NCBI GenBank assembly: GCA_945861275.1
Contig: CAMATZ010000021.1
Coordinates: forward strand, 1 to 64,000
Direction of reading: 5' to 3'
Source of the DNA: Bordetella parapertussis
GTDB taxonomy: Bacteria > Pseudomonadota > Gammaproteobacteria > Burkholderiales > SG8-41
Length of the DNA stretch: 64,000 bases
The notes beneath the pieces were generated by a model, which had not been told where the DNA came from, ran no database searches, and worked only from the letters and a program-made list of their open reading frames with translations. A program made the translations under genes and the position numbers. Of this stretch, positions 46,684 to 55,607 are shown in pieces; the stretch's first letter is position 1; every line of letters starts with the position of its first letter.

Positions 46684-48045
46684 ATGGCTAAAAAACCAAA
46701 CATACTCTTCTTCCATGTCGATAATTTGGGCATGGGCGAATTGGGTTGCTACGGTGGTGGCATCCTGCGCGGCGCCGATAGCAAGCGCGCCGACCAGTTC
46801 TGCAAGGAGGGTGCGAAGCTCATGCACTACGTGGTCGAGCCGCAGTGCACGCCGACCCGCTCCGCGCTGATGACCGGGCGCCTGCCGATCCGCTCCGGCA
46901 ACCACACCATCGCGCTGGGCGGCAACGGGGGCGGCATCGTGCGCTGGGAGGTCACCATCGCCGAGATCCTCGCCGAGGCCGGTTACACCTCCTCCATCCA
47001 GGGCAAGTGGCACATCGGCGCGGAGGACGGGCGTTTTCCGACCGACCACGGCTTCGACGAATGGTACGGGCCGCTGCGCACCTACGACGAATGCATGTAC
47101 CTCGACGATCCGCACTATGACCCGGAGCGCGACGGTTACTCGTACATGCACGAAGGGAAGAAAGGCGAGGGTTGCAAGCCGATCAAGTCGCAGCAGCTTA
47201 CCGTGGACGTGAAAAGGAACTGCGACCTCGAGTACCTCAAGCGCGGCTCGGCTTTCATGGAGCGCGCCGTCAAGGCCGACAAGCCGTTCTTCCTCTATTT
47301 CAACCACTCGCTGATGCATTTCCCGATGGTCACGCGCGACGAGTTCAAGGGGAAAAGCACGAACGGCGCGTGGGGCGACTGCCTGCTGATGCTCGACCAC
47401 GACTTCGGCGTGCTGCTCGACAAGCTCGACCAGCTTGGCGTGGCCAAGGACACCATCGTGGTCTACTGCGGCGACAACGGCGCCGAGGATCACCTTGCGG
47501 GCCGCGGCACAGGCGGCTTCTTCGACGGTTCGTACTTCAGCTCGGCGGAAGGCGGCATCCGCACGCCGCTCCTGATGCGCTGGCCCGGCCATATCAAGCC
47601 CGGAACCGAGAGCGACGAGATGATCCACGTGACCGACATGTTCGCCACGCTGCTCAAGTTCACCGGCTGCGAGCCGCCGCGCGACCGGATCATCGACGGT
47701 ATCGACCAGTCGGACTTCCTCCTCGGCAAGAAGGCGACCTCCAACCGCAAGGACTGCATGGTGTGGCTGAAGGACGAGCTGCACGCCATCAAGTGGGAGC
47801 ACTTCAAGATCAACTTCAAGCGCCAGCAGCACTTCCACGATCCAGAGCTGCCGCTCGGCTTCGCCCGCATCACGCACCTCAAGGACGATCCGAAGGAGCG
47901 CGAGCCGGTCAACCAGCAGTACGTGCGCTGGTGGGTGATGCAGCATGCGCACAACGCCGTGCGGAAATACGAAGACAGCGTCAAGAAGGAAGAGCTCATC
48001 CCGCCCGGCGCGCCGCTCGATTTCGTGCCGAAGCAGTACCGGTGA
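46684..48045 (+). CDS. Formylglycine-dependent sulfatase (arylsulfatase family S1), cytoplasmic
   Basis: It hydrolyses a sulfate ester to alcohol and sulfate. The 453-residue protein has the modification site C55-T-P-T-R59, in which Cys becomes formylglycine. Metal-site segments are HVDNLGMGELGCYGGG near residue 11 (the second Asp of the usual DD pair is Asn14) and VVYCGDNGAEDH. GKWH and NHSLMHFP carry substrate-site Lys and His. There is no signal peptide (MAKKPNILFF), so both maturation and catalysis should be cytoplasmic. GGAGG is 6 bp upstream. Its TGA overlaps the FGE start. Confidence 0.94.
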   Translation: MAKKPNILFFHVDNLGMGELGCYGGGILRGADSKRADQFCKEGAKLMHYVVEPQCTPTRSALMTGRLPIRSGNHTIALGGNGGGIVRWEVTIAEILAEAGYTSSIQGKWHIGAEDGRFPTDHGFDEWYGPLRTYDECMYLDDPHYDPERDGYSYMHEGKKGEGCKPIKSQQLTVDVKRNCDLEYLKRGSAFMERAVKADKPFFLYFNHSLMHFPMVTRDEFKGKSTNGAWGDCLLMLDHDFGVLLDKLDQLGVAKDTIVVYCGDNGAEDHLAGRGTGGFFDGSYFSSAEGGIRTPLLMRWPGHIKPGTESDEMIHVTDMFATLLKFTGCEPPRDRIIDGIDQSDFLLGKKATSNRKDCMVWLKDELHAIKWEHFKINFKRQQHFHDPELPLGFARITHLKDDPKEREPVNQQYVRWWVMQHAHNAVRKYEDSVKKEELIPPGAPLDFVPKQYR

Positions 48046-48968
48046 AACTGGGTGTAGCGAGCGCACTAGCCGGCTCGCGCGCCGCAAACCGAGAGTCCAT
48101 GAAATGGATTTCTGGAGGCGATTTTCTCATGGGCTCGGAAAAGTTCTACCGCGAGGAGCGGCCGGTGCGGCCGGAACGCGTCGCGGGCTTCTGGATCGAT
48201 CCCAATCCGGTAACCAACGCGCAATTTCGCGAGTTCGTCGTGGCGACCGGATACCTGACGCTCTGCGAGCGGCAGCCGGACACCGCGCTGTATCCCGGCG
48301 CAGATCCTGAGATGCTGGTCCCCGGTTCGCTGGTGTTTCACAAGCCCGCCGCTCCGGTGGGGCTGCGCGACAACCGCGCCTGGTGGCACTACGTCCCGGG
48401 GGCGAACTGGCGGCATCCGGAAAGGCCAGGAAGCACGCTCGACGATCGCGAGGATCATCCGGTGGTTCACGTCGCTTACGAGGATGCCCGCGCATACGCG
48501 CACTGGACGGGAAAGGTGTTACCGACCGAATCCGAGTGGGAATTTGCTGCTCGGGGCGGGCTGGAAGGCGCGGCCTATGCATGGGGTGACGAGGCTGCGC
48601 CGGAGGGGCGGGCAATGGCCAACACCTGGCAGGGCCGGTTCCCCTGGGAAAACCTCAAGGCCGACGGCTACGAGGGCACGTCTCCGGTCGGGGCTTTCCC
48701 CGCAAATGGCTACGGCCTCTACGACATGATCGGCAACGTGTGGGAGTGGACCTCGAGCCCCTTCGCGCCGCATGGCGCCGAAGGCATTAAGAAATCCTGC
48801 TGCACTACCAGCGAGCCCGGCGAAAACGCCGCGCGCATGGTGGTGAAAGGCGGCTCACATCTGTGCGCGCCCAATTATTGTCTGCGCTACCGGCCGGCAG
48901 CGCGCCAGGGCGAGGCGGTTGACACCTCAGCCTGCCACATTGGTTTTCGCTGCGTCGTGCGCGGGTAG
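48042..48968 (+). CDS. Formylglycine-generating enzyme (FGE/SUMF1 family)
   Basis: It oxidises the sulfatase CxPxR cysteine to formylglycine, using copper and oxygen. The 308-residue FGE-sulfatase domain has MKWISGGDFLMGSEKFYREERPVR at its start, HPVVHVAYEDARAYAHWTGKVLPTESEWEFAARGG, and GLYDMIGNVWEWTSS. GGSHLCAPNYCLRYRPAAR carries the active-site Cys pair (C-x4-C) of true FGEs, and it ends IGFRCVVRG. Starting at GTG inside the sulfatase stop (GTGA) it is translationally coupled to its client. An open frame reaching back to 47172 is a shadow of the sulfatase. Confidence 0.94.
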   Translation: MKLGVASALAGSRAANRESMKWISGGDFLMGSEKFYREERPVRPERVAGFWIDPNPVTNAQFREFVVATGYLTLCERQPDTALYPGADPEMLVPGSLVFHKPAAPVGLRDNRAWWHYVPGANWRHPERPGSTLDDREDHPVVHVAYEDARAYAHWTGKVLPTESEWEFAARGGLEGAAYAWGDEAAPEGRAMANTWQGRFPWENLKADGYEGTSPVGAFPANGYGLYDMIGNVWEWTSSPFAPHGAEGIKKSCCTTSEPGENAARMVVKGGSHLCAPNYCLRYRPAARQGEAVDTSACHIGFRCVVRG

Positions 48969-48972
48969 AAGC

Positions 48973-50124
48973 ATGAAATCTCAAGTGATTGTAAGAAATG
49001 TTCTTGCGGGTATTACGACCAGCCTTGCCATGGTTCCCGAAGTAGTGGCGTTTGCATTGCTGGCTACAGTGAACCCTTTAGTGGGTCTTTATGCTGCAGT
49101 TATTCTCGGATTTGTCAGCGCGGCATTCGGTGGCCGTCCGGGACTTATTTCCGGTGGGGCCGGATCGTTGGCTGTGGTTTCTGTCGCCCTGGTCGTTACG
49201 CATGGCGTTCAGTATCTATTTGCCTGCATTATCCTTATGGGTTTTTTACAGGTGTTGTTCGGACTATTCAGACTGGGGAAACTCATCCGCTACGTCACAC
49301 CCGCTGTCATGAATGGGTTTGTCAATGGACTGGCTTTAATAATTTTCCTGTCGCAGTTCGGACAAATACCAAGTTCCGGCAGAGAACTCTATGTGATGGC
49401 CGGGCTGATTGCTGTTACTATTTTTGGCGTTGTTGTTGCGCCCAGGATAACCAAACAAATTCCGGCCAGTTTATTCGGCATAGTTCTGGTCAGTCTATTT
49501 GTTTTAGCCTTCGGCATTACCACTAAAACTGTCGGGGATATCGCAAGCATTTCCGGGTCACTGCCTGCATTTGCCTTTCCTGATGTTCCCATGACGCTTA
49601 AAACGCTTTGGATCATTCTTCCCTACAGTCTGATACTGGGCGCCATAGGATTAATTGAAACGCTGCTGACCGCCAACCTGGTTGATGACTTTGTTCATCT
49701 ACATAAGCCGCATCACAATACGCATCCCAATAAAGAGTCTTTGGCACAAGGTTGCGGAAATTTGCTTACGGGTTTGTTTGGCGGCATGGGTGGGTGCGCC
49801 ATGATTGGGCAGACTGTGATTAACCTGGAGGCGGGCGGTTTCCATCGGCTGGCCGGAATCGTTTGTTCGCTGGCGATCCTTTGTTATATTCTATTTGCCA
49901 GTCCGGTTATTGAAGCCATTCCTATCGCTGCATTGATTGGGGTGATGTTCGTTGTTTGTTTTCATACTTTTGACTGGAAGACTTTTACCAAAAGCAAAGA
50001 CCATGTGGCTATTACACTCATCGTCATGATAGCTACGGTTCTAACTAACCTGGCCTACGCTGTCTTAATAGGCATTGCAATAAGTTCAGCCTATATCTAT
50101 TACCCAAGAAAAAAAGCGGCATGA
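48973..50124 (+). CDS. SulP-family anion transporter, short form without STAS domain
   Basis: The 383-residue membrane protein has about 10-11 spans. It carries SulP features: SLAMVPEVVAFALLATVNPLVGLYAAVILGFVSAAFGGRPGLISGGAGS and NLLTGLFGGMGGCAMIGQTVINLEAGG. The usual cytoplasmic STAS domain is absent. It starts 5 bp after the FGE stop. Sulfate or bicarbonate are the known substrates; in this operon sulfate movement is a reasonable inference. Its base composition is visibly AT-richer than the sulfatase and FGE genes before it, suggesting a separate origin. Confidence 0.88.
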   Translation: MKSQVIVRNVLAGITTSLAMVPEVVAFALLATVNPLVGLYAAVILGFVSAAFGGRPGLISGGAGSLAVVSVALVVTHGVQYLFACIILMGFLQVLFGLFRLGKLIRYVTPAVMNGFVNGLALIIFLSQFGQIPSSGRELYVMAGLIAVTIFGVVVAPRITKQIPASLFGIVLVSLFVLAFGITTKTVGDIASISGSLPAFAFPDVPMTLKTLWIILPYSLILGAIGLIETLLTANLVDDFVHLHKPHHNTHPNKESLAQGCGNLLTGLFGGMGGCAMIGQTVINLEAGGFHRLAGIVCSLAILCYILFASPVIEAIPIAALIGVMFVVCFHTFDWKTFTKSKDHVAITLIVMIATVLTNLAYAVLIGIAISSAYIYYPRKKAA

Positions 50125-50312
50125 TTGTTTTGTGATAGACGCAGGTGCAGGAGAGGGGGCAGTATCATCACAGCAAATCCAGTAGCGCATCCATAGCCGT
50201 TAACGACAGAGAATTTCCTACCCGCGCCCGGAGCAGTTGTGCCGGGCGCTGCCATTGGTATCGCTGTAACGGTCTAGGTCACGCCTTCTGTGAGGCTCGT
50301 GCTAACGCATAT

Positions 50313-50341
50313 CAGAATCAGGGAATCAGGATCGGTATAAT
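50313..50341 (+). promoter_or_regulatory. Candidate promoter before the large oxidoreductase
   Basis: A perfect -10 box TATAAT (50336-50341) lies 31 bp before the TTG start in a 247-bp gap. The -35 region 17 bp upstream (CAGAAT) is poor. No other AT-rich hexamer pair is seen in the gap, which otherwise holds no gene. Confidence 0.4.
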
Positions 50342-50371
50342 GATACGCTTTGCCTTGATGATTGGCGCATT

Positions 50372-53300
50372 TTGACAATTCCGACTTTTACCTCGCCGAG
50401 TGGCATCGCTTTCGCTGACTTTTATCGACGCGAGGGGCTGCAGCGCATAGACGTGCTGTTTCTTGCCAAGCTCGCTGCCGCCGATCCGCTGCTGCATATG
50501 CAGTTGATCGCCGCGCGAGCGGCGCCGTCAGCGCTTGCGGGCAAGCTGGAATCGGAATTGCTGCTGGCGTTGACTCCGCATCTGGAAGATTTCCTCGCGT
50601 GGTTGTTCGCCATTGAATCGGAGGTGGCTGCGCTGACAGCGCGCCATCTGGAGTTGTCACCGATCTACAGCGTGAAGCGTTTGTTCGTGCAGCGTAAGGC
50701 GGCAAACAAATATAAAGGCGCGGTGGCTGAGCAGTTCAATGGACCGGAACTGGCGTTGCGGCTGGAGCCGATGATGAGCGACACGCTCACCGAACTGGGC
50801 TTCGCGAAAAAAGTGCTGGAATGGCAAAAAGACGAAGCCGCCCATGCCGACAAACTTGAGGTGGCGCTGCAATATGCCGCGTGGGCTTTGCAGACTGCGG
50901 CGGGGCGCAAGAAACATCACGACGGTGTTTTGTTCAAAGCGCCGCACAAGCTCGACATGCAGCACCTGGTGCCCAGCGCAACAGAATCGGCGCAAGGTTT
51001 TACCACCCATACTTTTGCGGTGGAGAAGTTGCGCCGCCGTGAGGGATTCAGGCTCACGGATAAGGGCACCGATCTCAAGGGGGCGCTGGATCAGGCGCAC
51101 TACTGCATCTGGTGCCACGAGCAGGGCAAGGATTCCTGCTCGAAAGGTCTACTAGAGAAAGGGGCTAGTGGGCGCGGTACAGCGTCATTCAAGAAAAGCC
51201 CGTTCGGTGTGGCGCTCGCCGGTTGTCCGCTGGAAGAAAAGATTTCTGAGTTTCACAAGGCCAAGTCCGAGGGCTATGCGCTCGGCGCGCTCGCCATCAT
51301 CACCGTCGATAATCCGATGGTGGCGGCGACGGGTCACCGTATCTGTAACGACTGCATGAAGTCATGCATCTATCAAAAGCAGGAGCCGGTGGATATTCCG
51401 CAGGCGGAAACGCGCACTTTGAAAGACGTGCTGGAATTGCCGTGGGGCTTCGAGATCTACAGCCTGCTGACGCGCTGGAATCCGCTGAATTTGCGCAAAC
51501 CCTATCCGCAAGCGCCCAGCGGCAAGCGTGTGCTGATCGCAGGCATGGGGCCGGCAGGGTTTTCGCTGGCGCATTATTTAATGAACGACGGACATACGGT
51601 AGTCGGAATTGACGGTTTGAAAATCGAGCCGCTGCCGGCGAAATTTTCCGGTGTGGATGCGCAGGGTCAGCGCACGCCGTTCATGCCGATACGCGATATT
51701 CGCGATCTGTATGAGCGGCTCGACGAACGCATGATGGCCGGCTTTGGCGGCGTGGCGGAATATGGCATCACTGTGCGCTGGGACAAAAACTTCTTAAAAA
51801 TCATAAGGTTACTATTAGAGCGTCGCGAGCAGTTTGCGCTCTTCGGCGGCGTGCGTTTTGGCGGCACAATTACCGCAGACGACGCGTTCGCGATGGGCTT
51901 CGATCACGTGGCGCTGGCCATCGGCGCAGGGCGGCCCACAGTGCTCGATATGCCGAACGGCCTTGCGCGCGGCGTGCGCACGGCCTCGGATTTTCTGATG
52001 GCGCTGCAACTCACCGGTGCGGCCAAAACTGATTCCATTGCCAATATGCAGTTGCGCCTGCCGGTGGTGATCATTGGCGGCGGACTGACGGCGATAGACA
52101 CCGCTACCGAGTCGCTCGCGTACTACCCGCTGCAAGTGGAAAAATTTCTCAAGCGTTATGAGGCGATGGCGCGCGAGCACGGCGAAATGGCGGCACGTCT
52201 GGCGTGGAACGAAGAAGAGCGCATCATCGCCGACGAATTTCTGGCGCACGCGCGCGCGCTGCGTTCCGAGCGCATGCGTGCGGTGGCCGAAGAACGCGCG
52301 CCGCGCATCGTGGAATTGCTGCAGGGGTGGGGCGGCGCAACCATTGCGTATCGCAAGCGCCTGGTCGACAGTCCGTCCTACACGCTAAACCACGAAGAAG
52401 TGCACAAAGCACTGGAAGAAGGCATACGCTTTGCCGAGGGACTGACACCGCTGGCTGTGGAAGTCGATCAATACGGCCACGCCTGCGCCCTCAAGGTGTC
52501 GGTGCAGGTGCGCGCGCAGGGTGGCATGGTAGTCGATGGCGGCGAAGTCCTGCTGCCGGCCTATACCATCCTCATCGCCGCAGGTACTCAGCCTAACACC
52601 GTGCTGGCGCGCGAGGATGCAGCGAATTTTAAACTCGATGGCCGCTATTTCCAGGCGTATGACGCTGCGGGCAACCCGGTGGCCGCCGAGAAAGGCATAT
52701 CGAAACCCAACCAGATCAACGTCCTGTTGTCGCGGCAGGCCGATGGCCGTTGCATGAGTTATTTCGGCGACGTGCATCCCTCGTTTTTCGGCAACGTGGT
52801 CAAAGCCATCGGCAGCGCGAAGCAGGGGCACCCGCTGGTAAGCCGCGTACTCGAAGCCGTGACACCCGCCGCCGCAGTCAGTGACCGGGAGTTTCTCGCG
52901 CGCTTTGATCATGAGTTGCGTGCGACTGTGCACGAGGTGAAGCGCCTGACGCCGATGATTATTGAAGTGGTGGTGCGTGCGCCGCTGGCTGCGCGGCGCT
53001 TCCGGCCCGGTCAGTTTTACCGGTTGCAGAATTTCGAATCCAGCGCGCCAAAAACCGAAGGCACGCGCCTCGGCATGGAGGGCCTCGCACTCACCGGCGC
53101 ATGGGTGGATCGCGAACAGGGGCTGATATCAACCATCGTGCTGGAAATGGGCGGCTCTTCCGACCTGTGCGTGGAACTGAAGCCCGGCGAACCGATCGTG
53201 CTGATGGGACCGACCGGCACACCGACCGAAATACCTGCGGATGAAACCGTGGTGCTGGTGGGCGGCGGGCTGGGCAATGCGGTATTGCTCTCGATAGGAC

Positions 53301-53899
53301 TGGCGATGCGCAAGGCGGGCAACCGCGTGCTGTACTTCGCCGGCTACAAAAAAATGATCGACCGCTACAAGATCGCCGATATAGAAGCGGCGGCCGATGT
53401 GGTGGTGTGGTGCTGCGACGATGAACCGGGTTTCACCCCCGATCGCCCGCAGGATCGCACCTTTGTTGGCAACATCGTACAGTGTATGCACGCGTATGCC
53501 AGCGGGCAACTGGGCGAGCAGCCGATACCGTTCAGGGACGCCGACCGCATTGTCGCGATTGGTTCGGATCGCATGATGGCGGCGGTGGCGCGCGCGCGGC
53601 ATGAGATACTAAAGCCATTCATGAAGCAACACCACTTCGGCATCGGCTCCATCAACTCACCCATGCAATGCATGATGAAAGAAATTTGCGCACAGTGTTT
53701 GCAGCCGCATGTCGATCCACTCACCGGCAAGACCAGTTACGTGTTCTCCTGCTTCAATCAGGATCAGCCGCTGGACAGCGTGGACTGGAACGGCCTCAAT
53801 CAGCGGCTGCGGCAAAACTCGGTGCAGGAAAAACTCACCGCCGAGTGGCTGGATCACTGTCTGATCAAGCTCGGATTGCGGGAAATGCAGCGGATTTAA
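50372..53899 (+). CDS. Large fused FAD/iron-sulfur oxidoreductase (GltD-like plus ferredoxin-reductase/PyrK-like)
   Basis: A single 1175-residue chain. Residues about 1-230 are a helical region I do not recognise. Cysteines at about 243-345 (CIWCHEQGKDSC, GCP, CNDCMKSC) look like the [4Fe-4S] region of GltD. About 385-790 is a two-dinucleotide flavoprotein domain (VLIAGMGPAGFSLAHYLMNDGHTVVGID and VVIIGGGLTAIDTATES). About 880-1090 is a ferredoxin-NADP-reductase-like domain (RRFRPGQFYRLQ; VVLVGGGLGNAVLLSIGLAM). The C-terminal CMMKEICAQC...SCFNQDQP resembles the PyrK cluster-binding end. It may bifurcate or shuttle electrons between NAD(P)H and an unknown partner. TTG is the only start found upstream of the homologous-looking N terminus, with no clear ribosome-binding site. 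Confidence 0.85.
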   Translation: MTIPTFTSPSGIAFADFYRREGLQRIDVLFLAKLAAADPLLHMQLIAARAAPSALAGKLESELLLALTPHLEDFLAWLFAIESEVAALTARHLELSPIYSVKRLFVQRKAANKYKGAVAEQFNGPELALRLEPMMSDTLTELGFAKKVLEWQKDEAAHADKLEVALQYAAWALQTAAGRKKHHDGVLFKAPHKLDMQHLVPSATESAQGFTTHTFAVEKLRRREGFRLTDKGTDLKGALDQAHYCIWCHEQGKDSCSKGLLEKGASGRGTASFKKSPFGVALAGCPLEEKISEFHKAKSEGYALGALAIITVDNPMVAATGHRICNDCMKSCIYQKQEPVDIPQAETRTLKDVLELPWGFEIYSLLTRWNPLNLRKPYPQAPSGKRVLIAGMGPAGFSLAHYLMNDGHTVVGIDGLKIEPLPAKFSGVDAQGQRTPFMPIRDIRDLYERLDERMMAGFGGVAEYGITVRWDKNFLKIIRLLLERREQFALFGGVRFGGTITADDAFAMGFDHVALAIGAGRPTVLDMPNGLARGVRTASDFLMALQLTGAAKTDSIANMQLRLPVVIIGGGLTAIDTATESLAYYPLQVEKFLKRYEAMAREHGEMAARLAWNEEERIIADEFLAHARALRSERMRAVAEERAPRIVELLQGWGGATIAYRKRLVDSPSYTLNHEEVHKALEEGIRFAEGLTPLAVEVDQYGHACALKVSVQVRAQGGMVVDGGEVLLPAYTILIAAGTQPNTVLAREDAANFKLDGRYFQAYDAAGNPVAAEKGISKPNQINVLLSRQADGRCMSYFGDVHPSFFGNVVKAIGSAKQGHPLVSRVLEAVTPAAAVSDREFLARFDHELRATVHEVKRLTPMIIEVVVRAPLAARRFRPGQFYRLQNFESSAPKTEGTRLGMEGLALTGAWVDREQGLISTIVLEMGGSSDLCVELKPGEPIVLMGPTGTPTEIPADETVVLVGGGLGNAVLLSIGLAMRKAGNRVLYFAGYKKMIDRYKIADIEAAADVVVWCCDDEPGFTPDRPQDRTFVGNIVQCMHAYASGQLGEQPIPFRDADRIVAIGSDRMMAAVARARHEILKPFMKQHHFGIGSINSPMQCMMKEICAQCLQPHVDPLTGKTSYVFSCFNQDQPLDSVDWNGLNQRLRQNSVQEKLTAEWLDHCLIKLGLREMQRI

Positions 53900-53924
53900 C
53901 CAACCAACCTGACAGAGCGACGAC

Positions 53925-55013
53925 ATGAAACTCGGCTACTTCACCATGCCCATCCACCCGCCGGAGCGCAATTACACGCAAACGCTGAAGGAGGATCGCG
54001 AAGCGGTTTTGCTCGCGGATAAACTCGGCTACAGCGATGCGTTCATCGGCGAGCACACCACCGATATCTGTGAAAATATTCCCTCGTGCCTGGCGTTTAT
54101 TGCCAGCGTTGCCCACGAGACCAAGCAGATCAGACTCGGCAGCGGCACGGTCAACCTGCCCAACAGCCATCCGGCGGCGGTGGCGGCGAATGTGGCGATG
54201 ATCGATCACATGCTCGAAGGGCGATTTTTATTCGGCATCGGCCCCGGGGGATTGCGCTCCGATCAGGAAGTGTTCGGCAACATCAAGAACGACCGTACCA
54301 AAATGTTTGTCGAATCGATCAATCACATACTCGGCATCTGGGCGGGCGAGTCGCCGTATGACCTCAAGGGCGAATTCTGGAATATCTCCACCGCCGAAAC
54401 AACGATTCCCGGCGTAGGACAGGGTGTCATGCTGAAACCTTACCAACAGCCGCATCCGCCTATCGTGGTGACCGTGGTGGAGCCGTACTCCAAGGGCATC
54501 GTTGCTGCCGCCCAGCGCGGCTGGAAGCCGATTTCGGCGAATTTTTTGCAGCCGAATTGGGTGGCGACACATTTTCCGGGCTACGAAAAAGGTTGCGAGA
54601 TAGCAGGACTAACGGCCGACCGCCAGGATTGGCGGGTGTGCAAAAGTATCTTCGTTGCGGACGACGATGCGACGGCAAAGCGTTATGCCAAAACACGCGA
54701 AGGGCCGTATGGTTTTTATTTCTGGAATTTGCTGACCAAGCGCCTGGCTCGCGGCAACGCCAACATCTACAAGCCGGATTTATCGATGCCCGACTCGGCG
54801 CTGACTGTGGAGTACCTGCTCGACACGCTGGTGATTGCGGGAAGCGTGGATTCCGTTGTCGATCAAATGCTTAAATTCAGACAGACCATCGGTGATTTTG
54901 GCATGCTGCTGTACTGCGGCCATGACTGGGTAGACCCTAAGCTTGCGCGCCGCTCAATGCAGTTGATGGCGGAGGAAGTGATGCCGAGAGTGAATGCAGC
55001 GATTCGCGGATGA
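53925..55013 (+). CDS. LLM-class (luciferase-like) flavin-dependent oxidoreductase
   Basis: The 362-residue product has a bacterial luciferase-like barrel starting MKLGYFTMPIHPPERNY, with IGEHTTD, IRLGSGTVNLPNSHPAAVAANVAMIDHMLEGRFLFGIGPGG and IVAAAQRGWKP. The HPPE motif and the overall layout recall LLM limonene- and alkane-monooxygenase-like enzymes that use reduced FMN. It starts 25 bp after the large oxidoreductase, which could supply reducing power; this is inference. Substrate unknown. Confidence 0.9.
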   Translation: MKLGYFTMPIHPPERNYTQTLKEDREAVLLADKLGYSDAFIGEHTTDICENIPSCLAFIASVAHETKQIRLGSGTVNLPNSHPAAVAANVAMIDHMLEGRFLFGIGPGGLRSDQEVFGNIKNDRTKMFVESINHILGIWAGESPYDLKGEFWNISTAETTIPGVGQGVMLKPYQQPHPPIVVTVVEPYSKGIVAAAQRGWKPISANFLQPNWVATHFPGYEKGCEIAGLTADRQDWRVCKSIFVADDDATAKRYAKTREGPYGFYFWNLLTKRLARGNANIYKPDLSMPDSALTVEYLLDTLVIAGSVDSVVDQMLKFRQTIGDFGMLLYCGHDWVDPKLARRSMQLMAEEVMPRVNAAIRG

Positions 55014-55016
55014 TTG

Positions 55017-55068
55017 CGTAGGGTGCAATTCCATTGCACCGTTCGGCGCAATGGGATTGCGCCCTACG
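55017..55068. repeat. Inverted repeat after the LLM gene, second copy of the mtfA-type element
   Basis: The arms are 55017-55041 and 55044-55068, separated by two bases. The right arm (55044-55068) is identical over 25 bp to the right arm at 28667-28691. The left arm has three differences. It starts 4 bp past the LLM stop codon and ends 6 bp before the DUF3617 stop codon of the opposite strand, so it could serve as a bidirectional transcript end. Confidence 0.9.
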
Positions 55069-55073
55069 AGCGG

Positions 55074-55589
55074 CTACTTTTGCATTGCCTTCATCATCTT
55101 GGTGATGTCGGAAATATTCATGGTGCGCCCGCCCACGTTCATATCGCCGGGCTTCATGCCGGCGGGGCAGGGTCCGGCATATTTTGCTTCCTGCGTGGCG
55201 CTTGACTCGCTCATGCCGCCCATTGGCGGCGAAAACGTGGTGCGTGATTCGACGCGATAGGAAGTGTCGTTGATAAAGGTCGCAACCGATTGCGACTTCA
55301 TCACCGAAGTGCCGAGTTTGCACTCGGCTTCACCGATGAACTTGTTGCCGTCACGGCGCGTGGTGTTCTTGCTGCACTGCGCGCCCGCATGCTGGCTGAA
55401 CGCCATCATTTCTTTTTGCACGGCTTCGTTGATGCACATGGTCGTTTTGGCGGTATGGCCTTGCGCGCCTTTACCGGCTGCCGTCGAGGTGCTGGTTTCC
55501 CACAGGCCCGGTTTCATTTTGGGCATTTCCTGTGCCGCCGCCGGCATTGAGAAAAATCCTGCAACTGCGATTAAGACTGCGTGAAGCAT
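55074..55589 (-). CDS. DUF3617 periplasmic protein
   Basis: The 171-residue product has a signal peptide (cleavage near AAAQ) and the DUF3617 start MKPGLWETSTST, with conserved cysteines in TMCINEA, QCSKN, ECKLG and GPCPAGM, plus the RTTFSPPMGGMSESS strand. Members are common in Proteobacteria, periplasmic and uncharacterised. It is 18 bp downstream of prpD on the same strand. Confidence 0.85.
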   Translation of the reverse strand: MLHAVLIAVAGFFSMPAAAQEMPKMKPGLWETSTSTAAGKGAQGHTAKTTMCINEAVQKEMMAFSQHAGAQCSKNTTRRDGNKFIGEAECKLGTSVMKSQSVATFINDTSYRVESRTTFSPPMGGMSESSATQEAKYAGPCPAGMKPGDMNVGGRTMNISDITKMMKAMQK

Positions 55590-55607
55590 GAGGTGTCCTG
55601 TTCGGGA

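Noticed and set aside
47172..48041. N-terminal 290-codon extension of the FGE frame
   Set aside because: It overlaps the whole second half of the sulfatase in another frame and has no family similarity; the GTG at 48042 gives the proper FGE start.
46681..48087. 468-codon minus-strand frame
   Set aside because: It is antisense to the sulfatase, which has the CTPTR site and metal motifs.
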